DNA of 64,000 nucleotides from Paenibacillus vietnamensis (GCF_020169515.1 NZ_JAHMHW010000003.1:248001-312000); one strand, 5' to 3'; counted from the stretch's first letter, positions 27,075 to 37,679 are shown. Translations and numbers: made by a program. Notes: generated by a model from the letters alone, not told the origin.

Positions 27075-28187
27075 CTACCCCGCTGTCTGATTGCTCTTGT
27101 CAATGTTCCGTAAATGCTCGCTGTATGTTTTCGCGAACAGATGCGTTTGCGTGCCGTCTTTCTTCGTTACATAAAACATGTATTCGGTTTCCTCCGGGTA
27201 TAAAGCCGCTTGAATCGAAGCGAGGCTCGGACTTGCGATCGGTCCCGGAGGCAAGCCTTCCACTTTATACGTATTATAAGGGCTGTCCACCTCAAGGTCT
27301 TTGTTGAACAGCCTTTCCTTCGGCTTATCCAGCGAATACTGAACCGTGGCGTCGATTTGCAGCTTCATGCCGTCTTTAATCCGATTCTGAATCACGCCTG
27401 CCACAAGCGCCCTTTCTTCATCCACGACAACCTCTCGCTCTACAAGCGAGGCGATCGTCAGGAGCTCATGGAAAGTCAGGCCGCGCTCCTCCATGTCTTC
27501 CTGCCAGCCCTGCGGCAGCTGGCTAAGCTTGCGGTCCAGCTCCGACACCATGCGGACGATGATGTCCTCTTCCGTGCTTTCCTTCTTCATCTCGTACGTC
27601 TCGGGAAACAGGTAGCCCTCAAGCCGCTGATGGAGCGTATTGATGTTCGGAATGGAACGGACCGCATCGGCATCTCCCCACGCCGACTTGGAGGCCGCCA
27701 GCTTAAGGAACTTGTCCTTGTCGATCAGCTTCTCTTCGGCAAGCTTATCCGCTATTTGCAGTACCGTAAAGCCTTCAGGTATCGTAAAGCGAATCGTCTC
27801 GGCCGCTACCGTATCTCCGGCATTCAGCTTTGCGATAATCGCGTCGTTTGCCATTCCCGGGCTCAGTTCATATAATCCGGCTTGGAACCGTGAGCCTTGA
27901 TTCTCCAGCTTTAAATAATATTTGAAAATGAACGAGTTTTTGATTATTCCGTTCTTTTCCAGCAAATCTGCGACTTGATTGGCGGACGTGCCGGCCGGAA
28001 TTTCAAGTTTGACCGCGTCGCCTTCTTTCGTCGGCTGCAGGCTGCTCCAGACGTATAATGCCACGCTTCCCGCTCCTACGATCAAAATGCCGAGCAGGCT
28101 TAAGATGACCCACATCGTAATGCGGCTTCGCTTCGGACCCGACGACTCGTAGTCGTATGGCTCCGGCTGCCGTAATGAATTGTCCAA
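27075..28187 (-). CDS. mltG: Endolytic murein transglycosylase MltG (YrrL-like)
   Basis: 370 residues from TTG at 28187, chosen because GGGG lies eight bases before it and the protein then starts with a short basic cytoplasmic head and one membrane anchor (about 27-49, MWVILSLLGILIVGAGSVAL). The LysM-like part (IPAGTSANQVADLLEKNGII) precedes the YceG catalytic domain with ELLTIASLVEREVVVDEERA; the Glu in the first part is the catalytic acid. It cuts nascent glycan strands at the membrane. A GTG or ATG further upstream could add up to 47 residues but would be less well supported. Confidence 0.92.
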   Translation of the reverse strand: MDNSLRQPEPYDYESSGPKRSRITMWVILSLLGILIVGAGSVALYVWSSLQPTKEGDAVKLEIPAGTSANQVADLLEKNGIIKNSFIFKYYLKLENQGSRFQAGLYELSPGMANDAIIAKLNAGDTVAAETIRFTIPEGFTVLQIADKLAEEKLIDKDKFLKLAASKSAWGDADAVRSIPNINTLHQRLEGYLFPETYEMKKESTEEDIIVRMVSELDRKLSQLPQGWQEDMEERGLTFHELLTIASLVEREVVVDEERALVAGVIQNRIKDGMKLQIDATVQYSLDKPKERLFNKDLEVDSPYNTYKVEGLPPGPIASPSLASIQAALYPEETEYMFYVTKKDGTQTHLFAKTYSEHLRNIDKSNQTAG

Positions 28188-28413
28188 CCTGTGATCCCCG
28201 CTTTCTCTTCTGCTGTCAAGGTGAAACGGCCGGCGCTGCGCACGAACCGATAGCTGCAACTTTGCGCAGCCCGGTTCTGTGCCTTCCTTTGGCGGCGCGG
28301 CGCGTTTCATCCGAGAAATATAGACCAAGTATGGAGAAACTTTCCTATATTTTTAATCTTAGCCGCTTCGGGCAGACAAATACGGCTGAACCTCAGACTA
28401 AGGGCCAGCCTAG

Positions 28414-28445
28414 CACAAAAGAGCGGTAGTGAGCCGCCCTTTTGT
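28414..28445 (-). terminator. Terminator after the DUF1292 genes
   Basis: Minus strand AAAAGGGCGG pairs with CCGCTCTTTT, with TTTTGTG. It separates the alaS-ruvX-DUF1292 group from mltG. Confidence 0.72.
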
Positions 28446-28459
28446 TCAATACTAAGTAT

Positions 28460-28771
28460 TTATGGCCGTTCATCCTTGGCAAACCACAAATCGTCGTACG
28501 CCTCGGATGCCGATTCCCATTCCTCATCGTCCTCGATCGTCTCGAGCTGAGGCTCATCGCCTGAATAGGTAACGCGAAACAGCTCTACCTCGTCCTCGCG
28601 GCGCATCGCTTCGGATTGAAGGGCGGCATATACGATATCGCCCAGCTGAAATTCAGCCTTGATGTCGTAGTACTCCGCATTTCCATCCTCCGCAATAAGC
28701 TCAATGCTGCTGCCGAAAGCCTTCTGCAGGCCGTTCAGCTTCTTAATGCCTTGCTGCTCTTCCGCAGACAT
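28460..28771 (-). CDS. DUF1292 protein, second copy
   Basis: 103 residues, acidic (many Glu and Asp). It shares the DUF1292 core: an IVYAALQ strand, the EVELFRVTY strand and the ending ETIEDDEEWESASEAYDDL, which parallels the first copy's YTIEDEEEWSMVEETFNTL. Its ATG overlaps the first copy's stop by one base (TAATG). The function of the family is unknown. The pair looks like a diverged tandem duplication. Confidence 0.85.
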   Translation of the reverse strand: MSAEEQQGIKKLNGLQKAFGSSIELIAEDGNAEYYDIKAEFQLGDIVYAALQSEAMRREDEVELFRVTYSGDEPQLETIEDDEEWESASEAYDDLWFAKDERP

Positions 28772-29067
28772 TAGTCCTGCTCCTCCATCTCGCCAAGCAG
28801 CGTGTTGAAGGTTTCCTCAACCATACTCCACTCTTCTTCGTCTTCGATGGTATACAGCTTCAGGTCGTCGCCTTCTTCTTCGTAACGGAAGGCATAAACC
28901 TCGTCTTCCTCATCGTTTTCGCTGCTCAGCGGAACGACCATCATATATTTCTGATCGGAACCATCAACCTCGAACTTCATGATGACTTCGAATTCCTCTT
29001 CATTGCCTTCTTCGTCCGGAATATAAATAATTTCCGGCTCTTCGAATTCCAGATCTTCTTTTGTCAT
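28771..29067 (-). CDS. DUF1292 protein (YrzB-like), first copy
   Basis: 98 residues from ATG at 29067; AAAGGTGAGG lies six bases upstream, so the GTG four codons earlier is less likely. Very acidic. The order alaS-ireB-ruvX-DUF1292-mltG matches B. subtilis, where this position is yrzB, of unknown function. The start overlaps no coding sequence but lies 8 bases after the ruvX stop. Confidence 0.88.
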   Translation of the reverse strand: MTKEDLEFEEPEIIYIPDEEGNEEEFEVIMKFEVDGSDQKYMMVVPLSSENDEEDEVYAFRYEEEGDDLKLYTIEDEEEWSMVEETFNTLLGEMEEQD

Positions 29068-29075
29068 AGCAACCC

Positions 29076-29492
29076 TCACCTTTTCGATTTAGAATCGAGA
29101 TAATTTTGCAAAATTAGCGTCGCAGCCATTTTGTCCACGACAAGCTTTCGCTTCTTGCGACTGACATCAGCTTCCAGAAGCGTACGTTCGGCAGCTACCG
29201 TTGTCAGCCTTTCATCCCAAAGGTGAACAGGTATATTTAGCTTGTGCTGAAGCTCCTCAGCGAATGCGATGCAAATTTCGCCACGCGGACCAATTGTACC
29301 GTTCATGTTCTTCGGCAAGCCGACGACGATTTCGCTGACCTCGTGCTCCCGCACGAGCTCCGCGATGCGGTCGAATTCCCCGCCGTCCCTTCTGCGTTCA
29401 ACAACCCCGGTTCCTTGCGCTGTCCAGCGAAACGCATCGCTGACGGCTACCCCTATATTGCGGTCGCCGTAATCCAATCCCATCAATCTCAT
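29076..29492 (-). CDS. ruvX: Holliday junction resolvase-like nuclease (YqgF/RuvX)
   Basis: 138 residues, the usual size. The RNase H-like fold starts MGLDYGDRNIGVAVSD with a catalytic Asp, then VVGLPKNMNGTIGPRG, then LWDERLTTVAAERTLLEA, and a final Asp region VVDKMAATLILQNYLD. The family is linked with pre-16S rRNA 5' end processing, and earlier with Holliday junction resolution. Its gene lies between ireB and the DUF1292 pair in a conserved block. Confidence 0.93.
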   Translation of the reverse strand: MRLMGLDYGDRNIGVAVSDAFRWTAQGTGVVERRRDGGEFDRIAELVREHEVSEIVVGLPKNMNGTIGPRGEICIAFAEELQHKLNIPVHLWDERLTTVAAERTLLEADVSRKKRKLVVDKMAATLILQNYLDSKSKR

Positions 29493-29520
29493 TTCGTGTC
29501 CGGCTCCTGACCCTGCGTAA

Positions 29521-29778
29521 TCATTTCTTGTGGTTCAAATAAAACCGGACAAGCTCTTCAATCAGTTCGTCTCGTTCCTTCTTGCGGATCAGACTTCTGG
29601 CGTTGTTGTGCCGCGGAATATACGCGGGGTCTCCGGACAGCAAATACCCAACGATCTGGTTGATCGGATTATACTCTTTCTCCAAGAGCGCTTCGTGCAC
29701 AGACAGCAGAATGTCTTGAGAAGATTCAGCCCCTTCCGCCTTCACGTTAAATTTCATCGTTTGGTCCATAGAACTCAT
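29521..29778 (-). CDS. ireB: IreB family regulatory protein (DUF965, YrzL-like)
   Basis: 85 residues from ATG at 29778 (AGAGGTG six bases before), rather than a longer start overlapping alaS. Sequence [16 protein letters not shown], then [20 protein letters not shown], matches the IreB family throughout. IreB is a substrate of the Ser/Thr kinase IreK in enterococci and affects cephalosporin resistance there. Located 38 bp after alaS as in other Firmicutes. Confidence 0.92.
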   Translation of the reverse strand: MSSMDQTMKFNVKAEGAESSQDILLSVHEALLEKEYNPINQIVGYLLSGDPAYIPRHNNARSLIRKKERDELIEELVRFYLNHKK

Positions 29779-29816
29779 CGCCAGCACCTCTCTTTCCAAA
29801 CCGATATTCTTTCCTA

Positions 29817-32450
29817 TCATATCACATTTGCTTGTCCGAGAACCAGTTCTTCCGCAAGTTTCAAAGCTTCATCAAGCTTGGACGTGTCTTTGCCGCCCGC
29901 TTGCGCCATATCGGGGCGTCCGCCGCCGTTGCCGCCGCAATGAACGGCCGCCTCCTTGACGATTTTGCCCGCATGGAATCCCTTCTTGACCAGATCCGCA
30001 GACACGGCCGCCGCCAGGTTGACCTTATCGTCGGCGATCGCGCCCAGCACGATGACGCTGGACTCCAGCTTCAGCTTCAGCTCGTCTACGATGCTGCGCA
30101 GCGCATCCATCGTAGGTGCGCTAACTTTGGCGCACAGCACGGTAACGCCGCCGGCCGTCTTCGCGTTAGCCTCCAGGGAGCCCGCCTCAATGCGGCTCAG
30201 CTTCGCCTGAAGCGATTCATTCTCACGGGACAGCTCCTTCACTTGTCCGAACAACGCCTCGATCCGTTTCGGGACGTCCGCGGTATTCGATTTCAGCAAA
30301 GCGGAAGACTGCTTCAGCAAATCAAGCTGGCCTTCCATGTAATTGTAGGCATGCTTGCCGGTGACCGCCTCGATCCGGCGCACGCCGGAGCCGATGCCGC
30401 TTTCGCCCAGCAGCTTGAACAGGCCGATTTGCGACGTGTTGCCAACATGGCAGCCTCCGCACAGCTCCAGGCTGTAACTGCCGACCTGCACGACGCGTAC
30501 CTCGTCGCCGTATTTCTCGCCGAACAGCGCCATCGCACCCATCGCTTTCGCTTCGCCAAGCGACTTGATATCGATGCTGACAGGAGTGCCGAGCCAGATT
30601 TGCTCGTTGACGCGGCGCTCGATCGCAATCAGCTCATCGGCTGTTATGCTGCCGAAATGGGAAAAGTCGAACCGCAGACGCTCCGCTTCCACAAGCGAAC
30701 CGGCTTGATTGACATGGTCGCCGAGCACTTCTTTAAGCGCTTTGTGAAGCAAATGAGTCGCCGTATGGTTTTTGATAATATCCTCGCGTACCGGACGAGC
30801 AACAGCAGCTTCGACCGTTTCGCCCGTGCGGGCCGTGCCGGACACAACGACGGCATGATGAACGCTTTGCCCGTGCGGCGCTTTCGTTACGTCCTCTACC
30901 TGCAGGGCAAAGCCGTTTCCTGCAATCGTCCCTTTGTCCCCGATTTGACCGCCGCTTTCCGCGTAGAAAGGGGTGCGGTCGAGAATGACGGCGACCTTGC
31001 TGCCTTCCGCAGCCAGATCGACCAGCGCATCATCCTGCACGATCGCGATGATCCGGGAGCTCGTTACCAGTTCATTATAGCCAACAAATTCGCTTTTAAC
31101 CGTAAATTCGGCCAGCGGGCCGCCCTGTACCTTCATGCTGCCCGTTTCCTGGCGAGCTGCGCGGGCGCGACCGCGCTGCGCTTCCATCGCCGCGTCGAAG
31201 CCCTCACGATCGACGGTCATGCCGTTCTCCGCCGCAAAATCCTCGGTCAGGTCAAACGGGAAACCAAACGTATCGTAAAGGCGGAACGCGTCGTCCCCTT
31301 TAATTTCCTTCTGGCCTGCCTTGGCTGCAGCTGCAACCAGCTCGGCCAGCATGGCAAGACCGCCCTCAAGCGTCTCGTGGAACCGCTCTTCCTCGGTGCG
31401 AATAACGCGTTCGATAAACTGGCGTTTCTCCACAACCTCCGGATAGTAGACGCCCATCACTTGTCCGACGACCTGCGTGAGCTCGAAGAGGAACGGACGG
31501 TCGATGCCGATTTTTTTGCCGTAACGGACCGCGCGGCGCAGCAGGCGGCGGATGATGTAGCCTCTGCCTTCGTTGGACGGCATAACCCCGTCGCCGACGG
31601 CGAACGCTACCGTACGGATATGGTCGGCGATTACCTTGAGAGCTACATCCTGCTCTTCGTTCGATTTATAAGTAACTTTGGCGATTTCGCAAGTACGGTC
31701 AATAATCGGCCGGAACAGGTCCGTATCGAAGTTGGAATCTACGTCCTGCAAAATCGAAGAGAACCGCTCGAGTCCGGCGCCGGTATCGATGTTCTTGTTC
31801 GGCAGCGGCGTGTAGCTTCCGTCTTTGTTATGGTTAAACTCCGAGAATACGATGTTCCATACTTCGAGGAAACGCTCATTCTCGCCGCCCGGCCAGCATT
31901 CCGGATCGGTCAGGTCGCCGTATTTGTCGCCGCGGTCGTAGAAAATTTCGGTGCATGGACCGCATGGCCCTTCGCCGATATCCCAGAAGTTCTCGTCCAG
32001 CTTGTAAATGCGCTCAGCGGGAAGCCCGATTTTTTGATTCCATAGAGCAAAAGCCTCTTCGTCCTCCGGATACACCGTTACGGACAAACGCTCCGGATCG
32101 AAGCCGATCCACTGCGGGCTCGTCAGAAATTCCCAACCCCAGGTAATCGCTTCTTCCTTGAAATAATCCCCGATGGAGAAATTGCCGAGCATTTCAAAGA
32201 AAGTATGGTGGCGGCGGGTTTTGCCGACATTTTCGATATCGTTCGTACGAATGCACTTTTGCGAATTCGTAATCCGCGGATTGTCGGGAATGACCCTGCC
32301 GTCAAAATAAGGCTTGAGCGGCGCCATTCCCGCATTGATCCAAAGAAGAGACGGATCGTTATGCGGCACGAGCGATGCGCTCGGTTCGATTTTGTGGCCT
32401 TTGCTTTCAAAAAACGCCAGCCATTTTGCACGGATTTCACTTGCTTTCAT
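29817..32450 (-). CDS. alaS: Alanyl-tRNA synthetase
   Basis: 877 residues from ATG at 32450 (GGGGGC seven bases upstream; a TTG six codons earlier is inside the ribosome site). Aminoacylation domain ([25 protein letters not shown]), tRNA recognition ([19 protein letters not shown]), editing domain with [11 protein letters not shown] and [13 protein letters not shown] (zinc and editing residues), and a C-terminal DHHA1/C-Ala domain ending [11 protein letters not shown]. It charges tRNA-Ala and clears mischarged Ser/Gly. It starts the alaS-ireB-ruvX-DUF1292 block and is under a T-box. Confidence 0.97.
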   Translation of the reverse strand: MKASEIRAKWLAFFESKGHKIEPSASLVPHNDPSLLWINAGMAPLKPYFDGRVIPDNPRITNSQKCIRTNDIENVGKTRRHHTFFEMLGNFSIGDYFKEEAITWGWEFLTSPQWIGFDPERLSVTVYPEDEEAFALWNQKIGLPAERIYKLDENFWDIGEGPCGPCTEIFYDRGDKYGDLTDPECWPGGENERFLEVWNIVFSEFNHNKDGSYTPLPNKNIDTGAGLERFSSILQDVDSNFDTDLFRPIIDRTCEIAKVTYKSNEEQDVALKVIADHIRTVAFAVGDGVMPSNEGRGYIIRRLLRRAVRYGKKIGIDRPFLFELTQVVGQVMGVYYPEVVEKRQFIERVIRTEEERFHETLEGGLAMLAELVAAAAKAGQKEIKGDDAFRLYDTFGFPFDLTEDFAAENGMTVDREGFDAAMEAQRGRARAARQETGSMKVQGGPLAEFTVKSEFVGYNELVTSSRIIAIVQDDALVDLAAEGSKVAVILDRTPFYAESGGQIGDKGTIAGNGFALQVEDVTKAPHGQSVHHAVVVSGTARTGETVEAAVARPVREDIIKNHTATHLLHKALKEVLGDHVNQAGSLVEAERLRFDFSHFGSITADELIAIERRVNEQIWLGTPVSIDIKSLGEAKAMGAMALFGEKYGDEVRVVQVGSYSLELCGGCHVGNTSQIGLFKLLGESGIGSGVRRIEAVTGKHAYNYMEGQLDLLKQSSALLKSNTADVPKRIEALFGQVKELSRENESLQAKLSRIEAGSLEANAKTAGGVTVLCAKVSAPTMDALRSIVDELKLKLESSVIVLGAIADDKVNLAAAVSADLVKKGFHAGKIVKEAAVHCGGNGGGRPDMAQAGGKDTSKLDEALKLAEELVLGQANVI

Positions 32451-32474
32451 TGTGGGAGCCCCCTTCAATCAAAT

Positions 32475-32758
32475 AAAACGCAAAAAAACGCCCCTGTCAC
32501 GGACAGGGACGAAATCATTCGCGGTACCACCCTGGTTATTACGCCGCAGCTTGTTAAGAGCGCAGACATAATCGCCTTCATCGGACGATAACGGGTCCAG
32601 CCGGTGAAGTTCGTTCACGCTCCGAAAATAGCTTTCGGCCATCCTTCGTCATAAAGGCCTTCTCAACCGACGCTTTGGCTCTGACCGAGCAATGCGAAGA
32701 GACCTTTTCTCTGGCTGACGGGCTATGGCTTACTTCAATTCGTCAACGCTTTATTCCA
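32475..32758 (-). promoter_or_regulatory. T-box riboswitch leader of alaS
   Basis: The minus strand has the T-box core AGGGTGGTACCGCG (near 32519-32532) followed by a terminator hairpin (CCCTGTCCGTGACAGGG and TTTTTTT near 32483-32508). A 5' Stem I region runs from about 32755, with an AGTA motif and an AGAGA element. By the position of AAGGCC before the closing strand, GCC (Ala) is the likely specifier codon, though I could not fold it. Uncharged tRNA-Ala would favour the antiterminator and raise alaS expression. Confidence 0.92.
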
Positions 32759-32773
32759 GTATAGATACTAAAA

Positions 32774-32802
32774 ATTATAGCGACAGCGTTTTCTTCTGTC
32801 AA
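32774..32802 (-). promoter_or_regulatory. Sigma-A promoter of alaS
   Basis: Minus strand TTGACA (32802-32797), 17-bp spacer, TATAAT (32779-32774): a perfect consensus promoter. The -35 box reaches into the last codons of the upstream AI-2E gene, so alaS has its own promoter. Confidence 0.9.
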
Positions 32803-33869
32803 ATAATCTTTCGCCTTACGTAATACGCAAACATGTGCTGTACGATGACTTTGCAGGCCGCAAAAATCGGGACCGCCAAAATCATGCCTACGATGCCCGC
32901 GATCTCCCCTCCAACCAGCAAGGCGAAGATGATGGACAGCGGATGCATATGCAGCGTGCGTCCGACAACCTGCGGTGAAATGACGTTGCCTTCGAGAATT
33001 TGGCAAAGCGTGTTGATGATCGCCACGAAAATGACCATTTTGAGCGATACGGTCGATGCCATCATAATTGCCGGTGCGGCGCCGAAAAACGGTCCCAGAT
33101 AAGGGATGACGTTCGTCACCGCAACGATGCCGGCCAGCAGCAAGGCATAAGGCATTCCGATCAGCAAATAACCGCAATACGCTAAAATGCCGATGATGAC
33201 GCAAACGAGAAACTGTCCGCGGATATAGCTTCCAAGAGCCGAATCGATGTCCTTCAGCAGCCGGACGGTGTTTTTCCGGTGCGATTTCGGCACGTATGTA
33301 ATGACGGTTCTTTCGAAGACGTCGAAATCCTTCAAAATATAAAACGCCAGAAACGGGATGATAAACGTGATAAACACGGCGTTCAGCATCGAGCCGATAT
33401 TATTGACAAAGTTAAAGAGGCTTTCGGACAGCTTCTTTTCGATATTGACGAGCGCTTTGTTCAAGCCGCTGCGGATGCCGCCCGGCAGAAACGACGTATT
33501 GTTAATGTCCGATACGATATCTTGAGCCCGCATGGACAATTCCGGTACATGCCGGTTCAGCTCCTGTACCTGTTCGATGAACATCGGGATCAGGTTGACG
33601 AGCAGGACGGCAAACGCGGCGCAAAATACCGCATAAATTAACAGCACCGCAATCGTTCTCGGCACTTTGCGCTCATGCAGAAGCGTAACGACGGGATTCA
33701 GCACGTAAGAGATTATCATCGCAATGATGAACGGCGCCAGCACGGCCTTCAAAAACGTATATATATTGATAATGAGCGGCTTGATCTGAAGCAGCAGATA
33801 AACGGCAATCAAGCTTAGAATGAGATAGACCAGCCAGACAAACAGACGGTTCTTTGTAAAGCGCTCCAC
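32799..33869 (-). CDS. AI-2E family membrane protein (YrrI-like)
   Basis: 356 residues from GTG at 33869, with GGGGG eight bases before; a GTG three codons earlier abuts that site. Eight predicted membrane segments, a long amphipathic region at about 75-145, and the family pattern GIVAVTNVIPYLGPFFGAAPAI, then GNVISPQVVGRTLHMHP. B. subtilis has the paralogue yrrI upstream of alaS. Function unproven; family members include exporters and Na/H antiporters. It is only distantly similar to the AI-2E protein at 19067-20245, so they are unlikely to be a recent duplication. Confidence 0.88.
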   Translation of the reverse strand: MERFTKNRLFVWLVYLILSLIAVYLLLQIKPLIINIYTFLKAVLAPFIIAMIISYVLNPVVTLLHERKVPRTIAVLLIYAVFCAAFAVLLVNLIPMFIEQVQELNRHVPELSMRAQDIVSDINNTSFLPGGIRSGLNKALVNIEKKLSESLFNFVNNIGSMLNAVFITFIIPFLAFYILKDFDVFERTVITYVPKSHRKNTVRLLKDIDSALGSYIRGQFLVCVIIGILAYCGYLLIGMPYALLLAGIVAVTNVIPYLGPFFGAAPAIMMASTVSLKMVIFVAIINTLCQILEGNVISPQVVGRTLHMHPLSIIFALLVGGEIAGIVGMILAVPIFAACKVIVQHMFAYYVRRKII

Positions 33870-33967
33870 CGTCTTCACCCCCGAACATGCATTATCCGCC
33901 CCGTCCTATAGGACAAACCGGAACTAGTTCAGTATATGTACAAGCGGCGGAAATCATCCTCAAACCG

Positions 33968-33998
33968 CAAAAAAAGACGGCCGCGAGCCGTCTTTCGG
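33968..33998 (-). terminator. Terminator after the zinc-ribbon gene
   Basis: Minus strand AAAGACGGCTCGCGGCCGTCTTTTTTT: an 8-bp perfect stem (AAGACGGC with GCCGTCTT) and T-run, 20 bases after the stop. It ends the cymR-iscS-yrrD-zinc ribbon run before the yrrI-like gene. Confidence 0.88.
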
Positions 33999-34017
33999 TT
34001 TCTTATGCAGCAGTGCG

Positions 34018-34215
34018 TCAGTTGGCATGCACCTGGGTAATTTCCTCTTCGAAGAACAGATCGTCAAGCGAGCTTAACGTGCCGTCCTCTTCTACCTGGA
34101 ATACCGACATTTTGTCGCCGTTGACTGTCAGTTCGATAAAGCAGCCCCAGCAGTAAAACTGGTGGGAACCGATTTTTCCGATATCTTTCGAATTGCAATT
34201 CGGGCATCTCATCAT
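34018..34215 (-). CDS. Small zinc-ribbon protein
   Basis: 65 residues. Starts MMRCPNCNSKDIGKIGSHQF and then YCWGCFIELTV: two CxxC knuckles 16 residues apart form a rubredoxin-like zinc ribbon. The rest is acidic (FFEEEITQVHAN). It follows the YrrD-like gene by 3 bp, so it is coupled with it. Similar tiny proteins are annotated in Paenibacillus genomes without a known role. Nucleic-acid or protein binding is plausible, but that is an inference. Confidence 0.8.
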   Translation of the reverse strand: MMRCPNCNSKDIGKIGSHQFYCWGCFIELTVNGDKMSVFQVEEDGTLSSLDDLFFEEEITQVHAN

Positions 34216-34218
34216 CTT

Positions 34219-34764
34219 TCATTTCTCCCTATCCATTGAATTGGAAGCTGCGACAGGCTCCAATTCCGCTTCACTGACAGCAGGAACGATAATCGCGTCT
34301 TCCCCGAGTAACACGGTACCCGGATCACTCGGCGCCTTCAGCCATTTGCGCCCCTCCATCAGATCCGAAACAAAACCGTCCGTAAGCTCGTAGCCTACTA
34401 TTTGTGTACCCTGATTTGGGTAAAAATAAACATCCGATACGCGTCCAAGCTGCAAGCCCTGAACGGTCATGACGGGCAGGTCCTTTAATTTCACCAGTCC
34501 GGTGTAAAAGGAACGCAGCAGCTGCTTCGGCTTCATCCTGACGATCGCGTCTTCGTCCGCTATAATCACGGTGTCTTCCCCGCATGATAATACGTTCGAC
34601 CACTCGACGATCTTCACGGAGGCAGCAAACCAGCGGGCGCTGTCCAGAATAATGCCCTTTAGCATCCAGTGCTCGTCAAACCAGGCATCCTTCACGGTGC
34701 CGACAAGCTTACCGGAATGAATCACGATAACCGGAAGCCCAATAAGCTGTTGGAGTTTAATCAC
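34219..34764 (-). CDS. PRC-barrel domain protein (YrrD-like)
   Basis: 181 residues from GTG at 34764. Two PRC-barrel-like repeats: residues about 5-70 (GLPVIVIHSGKLVGTVKDAWF) and 90-150 (LPVMTVQGLQLGRVSDVYF), each a beta strand set followed by a strand ending in a Leu/Gly pair. B. subtilis YrrD lies near iscS-like yrvO and alaS, as here. PRC-barrels often bind RNA or membrane partners; the role of YrrD is unknown. GGAGG is 13 bases before the start, rather far. It is 17 bp downstream of the desulfurase gene. Confidence 0.83.
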   Translation of the reverse strand: MIKLQQLIGLPVIVIHSGKLVGTVKDAWFDEHWMLKGIILDSARWFAASVKIVEWSNVLSCGEDTVIIADEDAIVRMKPKQLLRSFYTGLVKLKDLPVMTVQGLQLGRVSDVYFYPNQGTQIVGYELTDGFVSDLMEGRKWLKAPSDPGTVLLGEDAIIVPAVSEAELEPVAASNSMDREK

Positions 34765-34781
34765 GCTCAGCCGGAGTCCTC

Positions 34782-35936
34782 CTAGTAGTTATTACGAATA
34801 CGCCTCGCGATCGTTCCGATTTTTTGCGAGGCTTCTTCTAATTCCTCCAAAGTATTCCCCAAACCGAAGCTAAATCTTACAGCCGATTGAATTTGCTCAT
34901 CCGCCAGCCCCATTGCCCGCAGAACATGCGACCTCTCCAGCGCCCCGGAAGTGCAGGCCGAGCCGCTCGATGCGGCGATGCCCTCCATGTCGAGGTTCAT
35001 CAGAATCGTCTCCGTGTCCAGTCCGATTAAGCTGACGTTGGCGATATGCGGCAAATAACGCTCCGGATCGCCGTTCACGATGACCGGAACTCCGGCATGC
35101 TCCTTCAGCAGCTCTATCCATCTCTTACGAAGCCCGTCCAAAAAAGGTTGCTTCGTTTTTCTTTCGTTCACACAAATGTCAACAGCTTCGGCAAAACCGG
35201 CGATTCCTGCGATGTTCTCCGTGCCTGCCCGCCTTTTCCTTTCCTGCGAGCCGCCGTGCTGGACCGCTTCCAGCGGCGTGCCGGCAGCGGCATACAGGGC
35301 GCCGACGCCCTGCGGGCCGTTAATTTTATGGGCGGAGAAGCTCATCAGGTCGACCGGAAGGTCGCGTAGCGGCGTTTCCAGGCAGCCGAGCGCCTGCACG
35401 GCATCGACATGGAAGAGCGCGCCGCCTGCCTTTACGGCTTGTCCGATCGCGTCGATCGGCTGGACCGTGCCGACTTCGTTGTTCCCGTACATAATGCTTA
35501 CAAGCCCGGTCTTTTCCGTCATGGCCTCCTTCACTTGCTCCGGAGATGTGCGGCCCGTCCGGTCAACCGGCAGCACGGTGAGCTCGAAGCCTTCTTCTTT
35601 GCTTAACCATTCGCAAGTATGCAGAACGGCGTGATGCTCGCCTGCCGAGGTGATAATATGGTTTTTTCTACGCTTTCGCTGCGCCCGTGCCGCGCCGATG
35701 AGCGCCGCGTTATCACTTTCCGTGCCTCCCGAGGTGAACAGGAGTTCGGCCGGCTTGCAGCCGAGCGCAGCCGATATGCGGTCCCGGGACCGGTTCAGCT
35801 GCTGCTTGGCCGCCCGTCCGAACGCATGCATGCTGGAGGCGTTGCCTGCGGCTCCCGTCATAATGCCGAGCATCGCGGCGGCTACGTCCGGGTGCATCGG
35901 AGTCGTGGCGGCATGATCAAAATAAAAGGTTCTCAT
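34782..35936 (-). CDS. iscS: Cysteine desulfurase (YrvO/NifS family)
   Basis: 384 residues, PLP-dependent class V aminotransferase fold. Pyridoxal-binding lysine in SAHKINGPQGVG (near residue 208) and catalytic cysteine in SSGSACTSGALERS (near 328), the latter with the longer IscS-like loop. In B. subtilis YrvO supplies sulfur to MnmA for tRNA 2-thiouridine. mnmA is close by but divergent, so the pairing is likely functional. The ATG is 14 bp after the cymR stop. I use iscS as a family symbol; yrvO would be equally apt. Confidence 0.93.
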   Translation of the reverse strand: MRTFYFDHAATTPMHPDVAAAMLGIMTGAAGNASSMHAFGRAAKQQLNRSRDRISAALGCKPAELLFTSGGTESDNAALIGAARAQRKRRKNHIITSAGEHHAVLHTCEWLSKEEGFELTVLPVDRTGRTSPEQVKEAMTEKTGLVSIMYGNNEVGTVQPIDAIGQAVKAGGALFHVDAVQALGCLETPLRDLPVDLMSFSAHKINGPQGVGALYAAAGTPLEAVQHGGSQERKRRAGTENIAGIAGFAEAVDICVNERKTKQPFLDGLRKRWIELLKEHAGVPVIVNGDPERYLPHIANVSLIGLDTETILMNLDMEGIAASSGSACTSGALERSHVLRAMGLADEQIQSAVRFSFGLGNTLEELEEASQKIGTIARRIRNNY

Positions 35937-35950
35937 AGGTCAGCTTCCTT

Positions 35951-36370
35951 CTAGATATAAAACATGTAATTGTCTGCTTTGCCTTCGTCCTTATACGAAA
36001 TAAGATCCGACAGCGTCGTGGAATCAAGCACCTCGGCGATGCTGTCGCGAATTTTAAGCCATAGCTGGCGCTTAGCCGGATCGTCTTCTTCCGTGAAATC
36101 TACAGGTGATATCGGACCTTCCAGTATACGGATAATGTCGCCTGCCGTAATGCTTTCCGGATCTTTCGATAAAATATAACCGCCGTAGGCGCCTCTAATG
36201 CTTTTAACAAGTCCCGCGTTCCGCAGCGGCGCTACTAATTGCTCCAAATAGTGCTCCGAAAGCTGATTCCGCTCCGCGATGCTTTTGAGCGAAGTCGGGC
36301 CTTCTCCAAATTTGGCCGCAAGCTCCATCATGATCGTTAAGCCGTAACGGCCTTTCGTCGATATTTTCAA
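35951..36370 (-). CDS. cymR: Rrf2-family regulator, CymR-like
   Basis: 139 residues from TTG at 36370, with GAGGTG five bases before. Starts MKISTKGRYGLTIMMELAAKFGEG and continues LKSIAERNQLSEHYLEQLVAPLRNAGLVKS, the Rrf2 winged helix. It has no cysteines at all, so it cannot hold an iron-sulfur cluster like IscR; this matches CymR, the repressor of cysteine and sulfur uptake that works with CysK. It is immediately before iscS and may also sense sulfur for that gene. A 14-bp perfect palindrome sits in its promoter region (36422-36435). Confidence 0.9.
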   Translation of the reverse strand: MKISTKGRYGLTIMMELAAKFGEGPTSLKSIAERNQLSEHYLEQLVAPLRNAGLVKSIRGAYGGYILSKDPESITAGDIIRILEGPISPVDFTEEDDPAKRQLWLKIRDSIAEVLDSTTLSDLISYKDEGKADNYMFYI

Positions 36371-36421
36371 AGTAACACCTCATTAGAAATATTATTAATT
36401 CACTGTATTCCCATTTCCCTT

Positions 36422-36435
36422 ATATGTTAACATAT
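36422..36435. promoter_or_regulatory. 14-bp palindrome upstream of cymR
   Basis: ATATGTTAACATAT is a perfect palindrome 52 bp before the cymR start, in the shared cymR-mnmA gap. It could be an operator, perhaps autoregulatory, but does not obviously fit the published CymR consensus. Confidence 0.4.
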
Positions 36436-36513
36436 CGCGCCATGAACGTGTGCAAAAACGTTGACATCTTCATGAAAAAGTTTTCATCCTATGATACAAT
36501 AAGAGATGTTTGA

Positions 36514-37665
<1,152 letters not shown>

Positions 37666-37679
37666 GTCGAAAGCTAATC

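Noticed and set aside
29832-32045. 737-codon open frame on the plus strand opposite alaS
   Set aside because: Antisense to alaS throughout; composition (Arg/His/Leu-rich) and absence of domains show it is a shadow.
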